From Lysobacteraceae bacterium (lineage in GTDB: Bacteria > Pseudomonadota > Gammaproteobacteria > Xanthomonadales > Xanthomonadaceae): DNA of 20,710 nt. The notes beneath the pieces were generated by a model. The model did no database searches and was not told where the DNA came from. It saw nothing but the letters and a program-made list of their open reading frames with translations. A program made the translations under genes and the position numbers. Below, one piece after another: positions 1 through 7,359 of the stretch (its first letter is position 1; every line of letters begins with the position of its first letter). Where the stretch lies: NCBI GenBank assembly GCA_017990865.1, contig JAGNNB010000010.1, positions 1 through 20,710 of the forward strand, in the 5' to 3' direction.

Positions 1-128
1 TCGTACCCGTATCCGGCTTCCGTTGCTCGACCCATTCGCAATCCGTATTCCCGTCATACCCCCGCAACCCGTTCCCCCAACCCTTTCTGCCGGCGCTACG
101 CCCGCATCCACCCAGGAGTTCCAAGTCA
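1..128. other. Upstream region of the FKBP gene, no gene seen
   Basis: No coding region with recognisable protein content starts here. The stretch is C-rich and holds the ribosome binding site AGGAG at 114-118, 10 nt before the ATG at 129. A TTGCTC (23-28) and TATTCC (46-51) pair with 17-nt spacing could be read as a poor sigma-70 promoter, but the match is too weak to call. Confidence 0.4.
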
Positions 129-905
129 ATGAGTTCGTCGATGAAAACCCCGCTGGCCGCCGCGCTGGTTCTGTCCCTGATGACCCTCACCGCAGCCTGC
201 AAACCGATCGACAAAGACGCCAAGGCCGGCGAAGCGAAGAGCGAAGCGACCGATAAGGCATCGGCCACCAAGATCGAAGGTTTGGCCACCGAAAAGCAGC
301 AGGTCAGCTACGTGATCGGCATGGATATCGGCAAGAACATCAAGCCGATCAAAGACGAGGTCGATATGGACACCGTCAATAAGGCCATCGAGGACATTTT
401 GGCCGACCGTAAGCCGAAGATGACCGAAGAACAGGTCGGTCAGGTGATGCAGGCGTTCGCGACCAAGATGCAGGCCAAGCAGAAGGCCGAGATGGAAGCG
501 AAGTCCAAGACCAATTTGGCCGAAGCCACGAAGTTCTTCGCCGAGAACGGCAAGAAGTCCGGCGTTGTCACCACCGCTTCGGGTCTGCAATATCAAGCCG
601 TGACCATGGGCAAGGGCGCCAAGCCCACCGCCAACGACAACGTTCGCGTGCACTACACCGGCACGCTGCTGGACGGCACCAAGTTCGATAGCTCGCACGA
701 CCGCAACGAACCCGCCCAGTTCGCGGTGAACGCGGTGGTGCCGGGTTGGACCGAAGCGCTGCAACTGATGCCGGTCGGCAGCAAGTTCAAGCTGTGGATC
801 CCGGCCAAGCTGGGCTACGGCGAAACCGGTACTCCGGGCGGCCCGATCCCGCCGAACGCGGCGCTGGTGTTCGACGTCGAACTGCTGGAAATCGTCAAGC
901 CCTAA
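129..905 (+). CDS. FKBP-type peptidyl-prolyl cis-trans isomerase, Mip/FkpA-like lipoprotein
   Basis: This 258-residue protein is predicted to speed proline cis-trans isomerisation during folding of envelope proteins. A short N-terminus and hydrophobic segment lead to a lipobox ending in Cys24 (LTAAC). The next residue is Lys, not Asp, which fits sorting to the outer membrane. Residues about 58-125 resemble the helical FKBP_N dimerisation domain ([11 protein letters not shown]). Residues about 165-258 are the FKBP catalytic domain: [16 protein letters not shown], the pocket segment [16 protein letters not shown] and a closing VFDVELLEI. The start at 129 is preferred because AGGAG lies 10 nt upstream; an in-frame ATG at 141 also keeps the signal but sits 22 nt from it. 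The gene appears monocistronic, with a strong hairpin 19 nt after the stop. Family is clear; fkpA and mip naming is not resolvable. Confidence 0.93.
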   Translation: MSSSMKTPLAAALVLSLMTLTAACKPIDKDAKAGEAKSEATDKASATKIEGLATEKQQVSYVIGMDIGKNIKPIKDEVDMDTVNKAIEDILADRKPKMTEEQVGQVMQAFATKMQAKQKAEMEAKSKTNLAEATKFFAENGKKSGVVTTASGLQYQAVTMGKGAKPTANDNVRVHYTGTLLDGTKFDSSHDRNEPAQFAVNAVVPGWTEALQLMPVGSKFKLWIPAKLGYGETGTPGGPIPPNAALVFDVELLEIVKP

Positions 906-923
906 GTCGACGCGACGGCTTTC

Positions 924-960
924 GCGCCGAGCGTTCCGCATGCGTGCGGGCGCTCGGTGC
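924..960 (+). terminator. Two-tier stem-loop after the FKBP gene, probable terminator
   Basis: Outer arms GCGCCGAGCG (924-933) and CGCTCGGTGC (951-960) pair over 10 bp with one G-T wobble. Inside, CCGCA (936-940) and TGCGG (945-949) close a TGCG loop, which fits the stable UNCG tetraloop class. No T-run follows, so it may act as a 3'-end stabiliser or Rho-assisted stop rather than a textbook intrinsic terminator. Confidence 0.6.
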
Positions 961-1096
961 GAATCGACGTCCGACGATCTCGAACGAGAGGTCGATCGAC
1001 AGGCCGACCAACAAGTCGGTCAAGAGATCGATCTCTCGTCGTTTCGTTCCGACCGTCGCGGTATCGCGCGACGGATGCGAAGTTCATGAGGTTCCT
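961..1096 (+). promoter_or_regulatory. Hairpin-rich leader of the UDP-glucose dehydrogenase gene
   Basis: Four further inverted repeats follow one another before the ugd ATG: TCTCG/CGAGA (978-989), GGCCGAC/GTCGGTC with one wobble (1002-1021), the perfect 14-bp palindrome AGAGATCGATCTCT (1023-1036), and CCGTCGCG/CGCGACGG with a 6-nt loop (1053-1074). The last ends 22 nt before the start codon. The ribosome binding site GAGG (1088-1091) lies 5 nt before the ATG. No promoter boxes stand out. A structured 5' UTR or protein-binding sites are possible; no known riboswitch class was recognised. Confidence 0.4.
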
Positions 1097-2443
1097 ATGC
1101 GCGTCACCATTTTCGGCACCGGCTATGTGGGCCTCGTGACCGGCACCTGCCTCGCCGAAGTCGGCCACGAAGTGATCTGCGTCGATATCGACACCGCCAA
1201 GATCGACGGCCTGCGCAACGGCATCGTTCCGATCTACGAGCCGGGCCTGGAACCGATGGTGAAGGCCAATTACGCCGAGGGGCGGCTGCGCTTCACCACC
1301 GATGCCGCCGATGCGATCGCGCACGGCGACGTGATCTTCATCGCGGTCGGCACGCCTCCCGACGAGGACGGCAGCGCCGATCTGCAGTACGTGCTGGCGG
1401 TGGCCAAGACCATCGGCGCGCATCTGCAGCGCTACGCGGTAGTCGTGGATAAATCGACCGTGCCGGTCGGTACCGCCGACAAAGTGAGCGCCGCGATTTC
1501 GCAGGCGATGAACGCGCGCGGCGCGACGGTGCCGTTCGATGTGGTCTCCAATCCGGAATTCCTGAAAGAGGGCGCGGCGGTCGAAGACTGCATGCGTCCG
1601 GATCGTATCGTCATCGGCGCCGACAGCGCGGCGGCGGTCGAAAAACTCAAGCGGTTGTATGCGCCGTTCAATCGCAATCACGAGCGCATCGTGACCATGG
1701 ACGTGCGCTCGGCCGAGCTGACCAAATACGCCGCGAACGCGATGCTGGCGACCAAGATCAGCTTCATGAACGAGATGGCGAATATCGCCGAGCGCGTCGG
1801 TGCGGATATCGAAATGGTGCGGCATGGCATCGGCTCTGATCCGCGCATCGGCTGGCACTTCATCTACCCGGGCGCCGGTTATGGCGGTTCGTGTTTCCCC
1901 AAGGACGTGCAGGCGCTGGCCCGCACCGCGCAGCAATACGGCTATCGCGCGGAATTGCTCGATTCGGTCGAATCGGTGAACGCGCGGCAGAAAGCGCATC
2001 TGTACGAGTTGATCGTGGGGCACTACGGCAGCGTCGACGCGCTGCGCGGGCGCACGTTCGCGGTCTGGGGGTTGGCGTTCAAGCCCAATACCGACGATAT
2101 GCGCGAAGCGTCCAGCCGCACGCTGCTGAAACTGCTGTGGGACGCGGGCGCGAACGTGCGCGCGTTCGATCCGGAAGCCAGTCACGAAGCGCAGCGCATT
2201 TTCGGCGAGCGCGCCGATCTGATGCTGTGCGAACACGCGCCGGATGCGCTGCAGGGCGCCGATGCGCTGATCGTGGTGACCGAATGGAAACAGTTCCGTA
2301 GCCCGGATTTCGGCAAACTGAAATCGGCGTTGAAGGATGCGGCCGTGTTCGACGGACGCAATCTGTACGATCCGGTTGAGGTCGAAGCTGCGGGTTTGGC
2401 GTATTACGGCATCGGTCGCGGCCGATCCGTGCGCAAACCGTAG
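1097..2443 (+). CDS. ugd: UDP-glucose 6-dehydrogenase
   Basis: This 448-residue enzyme oxidises UDP-glucose to UDP-glucuronate with two NAD+, in the cytoplasm, supplying precursors for exopolysaccharide, capsule or lipid A modification. The N-terminal Rossmann motif is GTGYVG (residues 7-12). The middle carries STVPVGT and NPEFLKEG, the central helix carries [20 protein letters not shown] with the conserved Lys and Asn, and the catalytic Cys266 sits in GGSCFPKD. The C-terminal domain has [15 protein letters not shown]. Length is typical. The open frame runs further upstream, but the ATG at 1097 begins directly with [12 protein letters not shown], as in the family, and has GAGG 5 nt before it. 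SlyX starts 9 nt after its stop, suggesting a shared transcript. The neighbours do not include a polysaccharide cluster. Confidence 0.96.
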   Translation: MRVTIFGTGYVGLVTGTCLAEVGHEVICVDIDTAKIDGLRNGIVPIYEPGLEPMVKANYAEGRLRFTTDAADAIAHGDVIFIAVGTPPDEDGSADLQYVLAVAKTIGAHLQRYAVVVDKSTVPVGTADKVSAAISQAMNARGATVPFDVVSNPEFLKEGAAVEDCMRPDRIVIGADSAAAVEKLKRLYAPFNRNHERIVTMDVRSAELTKYAANAMLATKISFMNEMANIAERVGADIEMVRHGIGSDPRIGWHFIYPGAGYGGSCFPKDVQALARTAQQYGYRAELLDSVESVNARQKAHLYELIVGHYGSVDALRGRTFAVWGLAFKPNTDDMREASSRTLLKLLWDAGANVRAFDPEASHEAQRIFGERADLMLCEHAPDALQGADALIVVTEWKQFRSPDFGKLKSALKDAAVFDGRNLYDPVEVEAAGLAYYGIGRGRSVRKP

Positions 2444-2452
2444 TCGCACCCG

Positions 2453-2719
2453 ATGTCGAACAACAATCCAACGACCGCAAGCGACGCATCGACCGAAGCG
2501 TCGACGCATTCCGATTTGCAGCGGCGGGTCGTCGAATTGGAAACGCGTCTCGCGTTCCAGGAACACGCGCAAACCGAACTGAGCGACGCCTTGGCCGAAT
2601 TGCGCGCCGAAGCCGCGCGCGGCGCGGATTCGCTGCGTCGCGTCCTGGAAGAATTGAAACTCCACCGGGGCGATTTGATGGCCGATCCGGCCGACGAACC
2701 GCCGCCGCCGCATTACTGA
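2453..2719 (+). CDS. slyX: SlyX family protein
   Basis: This is a small 88-residue protein of the SlyX family, whose function is unknown. Residues 1-20 are a Ser/Thr/Asn-rich tail. Residues about 21-70 form a heptad-rich helix (LQRRVVELETRLAFQEHAQ, then LSDALAELRAE), likely a coiled coil. The C-terminus ends in EPPPPHY, the family hallmark. It starts only 9 nt after the ugd stop with no clear ribosome binding site, so translational coupling is plausible. The DUF2058 gene begins 21 nt downstream. The name is by homology to E. coli slyX and implies no proven role. Confidence 0.9.
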   Translation: MSNNNPTTASDASTEASTHSDLQRRVVELETRLAFQEHAQTELSDALAELRAEAARGADSLRRVLEELKLHRGDLMADPADEPPPPHY

Positions 2720-2740
2720 CGCTGTTCAACCGACGCCGAC

Positions 2741-3460
2741 ATGAGCGATACGCTGCGCGACCAATTGCTGGGCCTGGGTTTCAAGCCTTCGCCGAAACCC
2801 GACAGGCAGGAAAAACCCGGCGGTTCCGCGCCGAAATCCGGGCATCGCCCGGGCGACGCTGGACAAGCCCGCGGCTTGCAACCAGAGCGAGGCAAGCGCC
2901 CGCCGACGGGGCCGGGGCGCGACCCGCGCCATCGCGACCGAGATCGCGATCGAGATAGGGGGCGCGGCGCGCAAGCGGCAACGAAGCCTGCGGGTGCGCA
3001 AGGCGATGCGCAGCGCAAGAAGCCGCGCAGTCAGGAAGAGATCGACTTGGCCAAGGCCTACGCGATCCGTGCGCAGCGCGAGAAGGAAGAGCGCATCGAA
3101 GCCGAGCGCGTGAAGCAGGAAGAAGCGCGCAAGCGTCGCGAAGCCAAAGCGAAACTGGCCGAGTGGGCGAAAGACAAAGCCTTGAACGACCCGAACGCCG
3201 AAATCGCGCGGCATTTCCCGTACGGCGGCAAGATCAAGCGCATCTACGTCAACGAAGACCAACTCAAACGACTCAACGCCGGCGAATTGGGCGTGATCCA
3301 GATCGACGGACGTTATTCGCTGGTGACCGCCGAAGCGCTGGCGGAAGCCGAAGCGATTTTCGCGGCTGCGGTCGCGCTGAAAGTCGATCCGAACGCGCCC
3401 ATCGAAGACGACCCCTACGCCGACCCGAAATACAAAGTACCGGACGATTTGGTCTGGTGA
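2741..3460 (+). CDS. DUF2058 family protein (YaiL-like)
   Basis: This 239-residue protein matches the DUF2058/YaiL family, often described as nucleoprotein- or polynucleotide-associated; its biochemical role is not established. The N-terminus has the conserved DQLLGLGFKP. Residues about 25-95 are Pro/Gly/Arg-rich and disordered-looking, with alternating Arg-Asp at 65-73. Residues 98-145 form a highly charged helix (REKEERIEAERVKQEEARKR). The C-terminal domain has HFPYGGKIKRIYV and ends in the family signature PDDLVW. The basic low-complexity part would suit RNA or ribosome association (inference). It closes a compact plus-strand run after slyX. No obvious ribosome binding site precedes the ATG, but the start matches the family N-terminus. 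Confidence 0.88.
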   Translation: MSDTLRDQLLGLGFKPSPKPDRQEKPGGSAPKSGHRPGDAGQARGLQPERGKRPPTGPGRDPRHRDRDRDRDRGRGAQAATKPAGAQGDAQRKKPRSQEEIDLAKAYAIRAQREKEERIEAERVKQEEARKRREAKAKLAEWAKDKALNDPNAEIARHFPYGGKIKRIYVNEDQLKRLNAGELGVIQIDGRYSLVTAEALAEAEAIFAAAVALKVDPNAPIEDDPYADPKYKVPDDLVW

Positions 3461-3506
3461 GGCGTCGCGCCCAGCGCGCGCAGCCGTTGGGGTAACGCAT
3501 GCTTTC

Positions 3507-3529
3507 GCGACGGTATCGTTCGCCGTCGC
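3507..3529. terminator. Weak stem-loop between convergent genes
   Basis: GCGACGG (3507-3513) and CCGTCGC (3523-3529) pair over 7 bp around a 9-nt loop, in the 87-bp gap between the stop of the DUF2058 gene and the stop of the convergent papain-fold gene. There is no T-run on either side, so a bidirectional terminator role rests on position and symmetry only. Nothing else is visible in 3461-3547. Confidence 0.3.
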
Positions 3530-3547
3530 CGTGCACTCAGGGCGTGA

Positions 3548-4249
3548 TCACAACAACTCGTCCACCGGCCTGTTCAACAGCGCGGTCGTCGCTTGCGCGA
3601 AGCGGCGCAGCCTGGAAATGCCCGGGTCGCGAATCAGACGATGGCTGGCGTGGGGCAGGGGCGATTCGTCGATGTCGTGCGGCGCGATGTTCTTGCATTC
3701 GACACCGGGATGAAAATGCACGTCGGCGGCGGCGTAGCAGTGCTGCACCAGCGCCGAGCAGAACACCGCGCCGTCTTTGCCCAGCAGGTTCTTGCGGCGC
3801 CGCAGTCGGCTGCTGTGCATCGCCAGCGCCGTCCCCGCGAGTTCGCTGATCGAATAATGCGATTGACCGGCGAGCAGATCGAGCGCTGCGGCCATCGCGC
3901 GCTGGGTGCGCTCCGCGTCCAGGCCGAAATCGAGCACGGCGATGTTCGGAAAGGCCTCGGCGTCGAAATAACGGTCGATGCGGTTTTCCTGCACGCCCAA
4001 TCGCACGTGTTTGTAGCGCAGGTCGAGGTCGGATTCGATCACCCACCAATGGCCATCGACGCGACGTTCGCCGATCAGAAAGGCATGCGACCACAGACTG
4101 CGATGACCGTGTTCGGTCAACGGCGCCTGCGCCTTGCGGATCAGTTTGCTGATGCCATCGTCGCCGGCGCATAAGCCGATGCGCCCGGGCGCGGCGTGCT
4201 TGAGCAGGAAGGCTTCGTTGCTGAGCGAATGCTGCGGATCGTCGTTCAT
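3548..4249 (-). CDS. Permuted papain-fold (YiiX/NlpC-P60-like) putative cysteine hydrolase
   Basis: This 233-residue protein has the motif order of circularly permuted NlpC/P60 papain-like enzymes such as YiiX. His55 is in WSHAFLIG, Glu72 is in VIES, and the candidate nucleophile Cys164 is in FCSALVQHCY. That His-Glu-Cys order is the reverse of classical papain. Such proteins are thought to cleave peptide or acyl (lipid) bonds; the substrate here cannot be read. No signal peptide is visible, so a cytoplasmic location is likely. The open frame continues upstream over Arg-rich sequence, but the ATG at 4249 gives a normal-looking N-terminus and lies 52 bp after the stop of the hydrolase gene. 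It is the last gene of the minus-strand run 7275-3548. Confidence 0.72.
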   Translation of the reverse strand: MNDDPQHSLSNEAFLLKHAAPGRIGLCAGDDGISKLIRKAQAPLTEHGHRSLWSHAFLIGERRVDGHWWVIESDLDLRYKHVRLGVQENRIDRYFDAEAFPNIAVLDFGLDAERTQRAMAAALDLLAGQSHYSISELAGTALAMHSSRLRRRKNLLGKDGAVFCSALVQHCYAAADVHFHPGVECKNIAPHDIDESPLPHASHRLIRDPGISRLRRFAQATTALLNRPVDELL

Positions 4250-4301
4250 TGGGCAGGTCTCATCGGGTGCGCGCGGTCGTCGTCGGCGGCGATTCGGCGG
4301 T

Positions 4302-5105
4302 TCACGTTCGCCGCATGGCGTCGATCGCGGTGCGGATACGCTCGGCGGTCGCGTCGGGCGATTCCATCGGAAACAGATGCCCGCCATCGACCCAGTACAG
4401 GCGTTGGCCCACCAGCGCGCGGGTGGCGCTCAAACCGACGTGCCGAAGTTCGCGCGAATCGCGCCCGCCGATGAATGCGACCGGCGCATCGAGGCGCGCA
4501 CCGACAGCGGCGACGCGCGAAGTCGGTAACGAGCGGTAGATGCGATATTCGACGCTGCGATCGAAAAACAATTCGCGTCCGCCGCGGCCATCGGGCACCG
4601 TGCCGTATTCGGCGTAGTCGCGCAGCACATCGGGATGCCAGCGCGCGAAGGCCGGTTTCACCGCGTAATGCGCGTGCGTGGCTTCGATGTCGGGCCAGTG
4701 CTTACGTCGCTGCAGCGTCTGCTGCAACGGCATGACCAGACGGTCCAGGCCGAATGCGCGGCCCAAGCGCAGCATCGTCGCGCGTGCGCCGACGATCACC
4801 GGCGAATCCAGCATCACAATACCCGCGACGCGCGGATGCAACCGCTCCGCCGCGAGCACGCTCAGATAGCCGCCCAGCGAGTGCCCGACCAACCAGACGC
4901 GCGCGCCGACCGTCGGCAGTGCGTTGACGTACTCGACCAACTCGTCGACCAGATACGGCCAATCCGTCGTCGCCGGGCGCGAAGGATCGTGCCCGAAACG
5001 CGGGATGCCGACGCTCTCGAACTCCGGCCGCAACGCGTCCAGCAGCCGGCGGTAAACCGGCAACGGGAAACCGTTGGCGTGGGAGAAGATGAGGGTGTCG
5101 GTCAT
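4302..5105 (-). CDS. Alpha/beta-fold hydrolase
   Basis: This 267-residue single-domain hydrolase starts with LIFSHANGFP, an oxyanion-hole region near the HG position. The nucleophile elbow is GHSLGG with Ser76. Likely triad partners are Asp216 (FIGGRDS) and His243 (DGGHLFP). A lid region spans about residues 105-190. It has no signal peptide. Substrate is unknown; esterase, lipase-like or C-C hydrolase roles are all open. The ATG at 5105 begins MTDTLIFSHANGFP, as in related proteins. An upstream in-frame start would overlap the autotransporter gene, whose stop is only 16 bp before this ATG. The ribosome binding site is weak, so coupling to the upstream gene is possible. Confidence 0.85.
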   Translation of the reverse strand: MTDTLIFSHANGFPLPVYRRLLDALRPEFESVGIPRFGHDPSRPATTDWPYLVDELVEYVNALPTVGARVWLVGHSLGGYLSVLAAERLHPRVAGIVMLDSPVIVGARATMLRLGRAFGLDRLVMPLQQTLQRRKHWPDIEATHAHYAVKPAFARWHPDVLRDYAEYGTVPDGRGGRELFFDRSVEYRIYRSLPTSRVAAVGARLDAPVAFIGGRDSRELRHVGLSATRALVGQRLYWVDGGHLFPMESPDATAERIRTAIDAMRRT

Positions 5106-5121
5106 CGCATGCGAAGATATT

Positions 5122-7275
5122 TCAGAATCGAACGCCGTACAGCGCACCGATTCCGATGCTCGTAGCATCGCGCGAATTCGCGGTCAGGCTCAAGCGCAGA
5201 TTCGACCGTTCTCCGATGCGTCGATCGACATCGATCGCCAGGCCCGCCCAATCGCGATCTTGATCGCTCTGTACCAGCGTCGTGCCGAGCACACCGTTCA
5301 TGTCGGCAAGCAGGGGCGTATCGGATTCGGCGAGGCGATGGCCGAATTCGAGAGACGGTGTGATCGTCGTGTCTGCCCCCGCGCGCAACGTGGTCGACAA
5401 CCCGAGCGTGGCTTCGCTCGAGACCCAACGCGCGCCGCTGTAATTGGCCGGAAAGCTGCCTTGGGTTTCGGCAAATGGTCTCAGTGCGCTGCGTACATGC
5501 GCGACCGAGGCGTAGGGCGTCAGCTTCGCGCTGCCGATCGTCCATAGATCGCGCGCGAACATGCGCGCTCTGAGCGCTTCGTAGTGCCCGCGGCCCACGC
5601 CCCATGACGTATCGATGCCGGTGGCATCGGCATAGCGATGCGTTTCGCGCAGATCGAACTCGCCGTACGTCGCCTGCGCGTCGGCCTCCAATCGTGAGCC
5701 GATTCTGGTCGCGAGCTCAGCGGAGAGATGATGGTTGGTGGTTCGCAGGGAACTGCCCATGCCGAAGGTCGCACGGTCGCTGCCTCCGCTCAGCCCCAGG
5801 CCGAGGCGCCATTGACCGAGATCGCGGCAGGCGCCGACTTCGAACCATTGCTGCCGTCGCTGGTGTTCGTCGACGACATCGACATCGGCGCTGGCCCAGG
5901 CGCAACCGTGGCCTTCGCCGTCGACGCCGCGATCGAACAGCGTGCGTCGATGCGATCCGCCGAGGGCGGTCGATGGAAGCGACTGCGCCGAGCCCGCAAA
6001 GCGGCTCGAACTTTCTCCGAGGCCATGGCGATACGCTTCGAGGTCGGTCAGCAGCCCGCTCCCTCTCTCGCCGACATAGGCGATCCAGGACACTCTGCTG
6101 GACGCTTGGCCTTCGTATCGACCCGTGCCGATCAAGGTTTCGCCGGTGCGATCGGTGTCGCTGGCGTAGCTCAGTACCAATCCTGAAGGCAGCGAAACGC
6201 CTGCGGCCGTGAGCCACTGCGAGACCGATTGCATTCCCTCCGCGGCGTTCCACCGGAAAGCCACACTGCTGAAATCGACCGGATTGCCGACAGCGTCGAT
6301 CGCGAATCCGTATCCGACGACGACACGGCCGTCGTCGGACACCGCGGTCGCGACGCTGTTGTTCAAGTTGGGCAAGTAGCCGAGCGCTTGCATACCCGTG
6401 GCGGATGTCCAGCGGAAGGCGACATCGCGCGTCGCGGGGATGCAGCAGATGTTGTCGGGGAGATAGGTCAGACGCGACGCGCCGACGACCACATCGCCGT
6501 CGCCCGATACATCGACGCCGTAGCTCAGGTAATCGCCTGCGACCGTTCCGAGCGAAACCATGCCGCTTGCGGCCGTCCAGCGAAAGGCGACGGCACCGGT
6601 TTGGCCGTTGGCGTAACCGAGGTCGGCCGTACCGACCACGATCTCTCCGTTCGCGCTGGTGGCGTTCGCCACGCTCATGCCTCCGCCCGATAGGAACCCG
6701 AGACGTCGCAACGTATTCGACTGATCCCAGATCGCCGCTTCCCAGCCGCGCACCAGCAAAACCGAGGGAGGCGGGACGCCTTCCGGCGATCCATTGGCGC
6801 GTATCTGCTGGACCGCGCCAACGACGATCGCACCGTTCGCGCTGATATCCGTTGCGATGGTGCCGAGCAGCGGGCTATACGGATTATCCAGTGCGACGAA
6901 ACCGGTCGCGGCCGACCAACGGAATCCGAGCCGCGCGCAGCCGTTTCGGTCGGTGCAATTGCCGTAAGCGATTCCCGACATCGTGGGTCGGCCATTCGAA
7001 TCGCTGCCGGCCGCCGTGAAGTACGCCGCCCATGGCGTTGGCGATACGGGCGGTGTGAACGTCCCGATTTGGATCACTTCGCCCGTCGCACGCACGGAGT
7101 ACGCAGCGGCGTTTCCAGACCCGCCTACGATCAAGCTGCCGTCGCGCGAAAACGCGCTCGGACTGAAAAACGGTTGGGTCGGATAGGGCCACCAACCATC
7201 CGCGGCATGGCAGGGCAGGATGACGAACATGCCGAGCGCCGCGAGCGGAATCGCAATGCGTGTTGTCGATAGCAT
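5122..7275 (-). CDS. HAF-repeat autotransporter (type V secreted outer-membrane protein)
   Basis: This 717-residue protein has a signal peptide ending near PCHA (residue 24). The passenger, to about residue 400, carries repeated blocks. In each, an (A/G)FRW-x3-(S/T/E)G(M/F) strand (starts near 116, 230, 286 and 339) is followed by G-x-(I/V)VVG segments. This is the pattern of HAF extracellular repeats, predicted to make beta-propeller-like blades. Residues about 450-717 form an autotransporter beta-barrel of alternating strands ending in a terminal Phe (GALYGVRF), the BAM recognition feature. Cys pairs in the passenger (NCTDRNGC, NICC) could form disulfides. The ATG at 7275 is preferred because GGGAG sits 11 nt upstream; an ATG at 7293 has none. 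Passenger function is unknown. Confidence 0.85.
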   Translation of the reverse strand: MLSTTRIAIPLAALGMFVILPCHAADGWWPYPTQPFFSPSAFSRDGSLIVGGSGNAAAYSVRATGEVIQIGTFTPPVSPTPWAAYFTAAGSDSNGRPTMSGIAYGNCTDRNGCARLGFRWSAATGFVALDNPYSPLLGTIATDISANGAIVVGAVQQIRANGSPEGVPPPSVLLVRGWEAAIWDQSNTLRRLGFLSGGGMSVANATSANGEIVVGTADLGYANGQTGAVAFRWTAASGMVSLGTVAGDYLSYGVDVSGDGDVVVGASRLTYLPDNICCIPATRDVAFRWTSATGMQALGYLPNLNNSVATAVSDDGRVVVGYGFAIDAVGNPVDFSSVAFRWNAAEGMQSVSQWLTAAGVSLPSGLVLSYASDTDRTGETLIGTGRYEGQASSRVSWIAYVGERGSGLLTDLEAYRHGLGESSSRFAGSAQSLPSTALGGSHRRTLFDRGVDGEGHGCAWASADVDVVDEHQRRQQWFEVGACRDLGQWRLGLGLSGGSDRATFGMGSSLRTTNHHLSAELATRIGSRLEADAQATYGEFDLRETHRYADATGIDTSWGVGRGHYEALRARMFARDLWTIGSAKLTPYASVAHVRSALRPFAETQGSFPANYSGARWVSSEATLGLSTTLRAGADTTITPSLEFGHRLAESDTPLLADMNGVLGTTLVQSDQDRDWAGLAIDVDRRIGERSNLRLSLTANSRDATSIGIGALYGVRF

Positions 7276-7345
7276 CTGCTGATGGGCTCCCATGCAGGTT
7301 GGACGACGATCGCTACGATGCGGAAGGCCGGTCGCTGAGATCTTC

Positions 7346-7359
7346 GCTGCGGAAGCAGC
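7346..7359 (-). terminator. Small stem-loop directly after the large metH gene
   Basis: On the minus strand GCTGC-TTCC-GCAGC (7359-7346) follows the TAA stop with no gap: a 5-bp stem with a 4-nt loop. It lacks a T-run. It could mark a 3' end between the methionine block and the autotransporter gene, whose start is 84 bp from the metH stop, but it is too short to be sure. Confidence 0.25.

Noticed and set aside
23..57. Promoter for the FKBP gene (TTGCTC, TATTCC)
   Set aside because: Only about half the consensus bases match in each box; not distinguishable from chance.
746..1096. In-frame upstream extension of ugd
   Set aside because: It overlaps the FKBP gene in another frame and the hairpin-rich gap; the product is Arg-rich without homology, whereas 1097 gives the family N-terminus with a ribosome binding site.
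902..2713. Minus-strand open frame of 603 codons opposite ugd and slyX
   Set aside because: Same antisense pattern, no recognisable protein and it spans a hairpin-rich gap.
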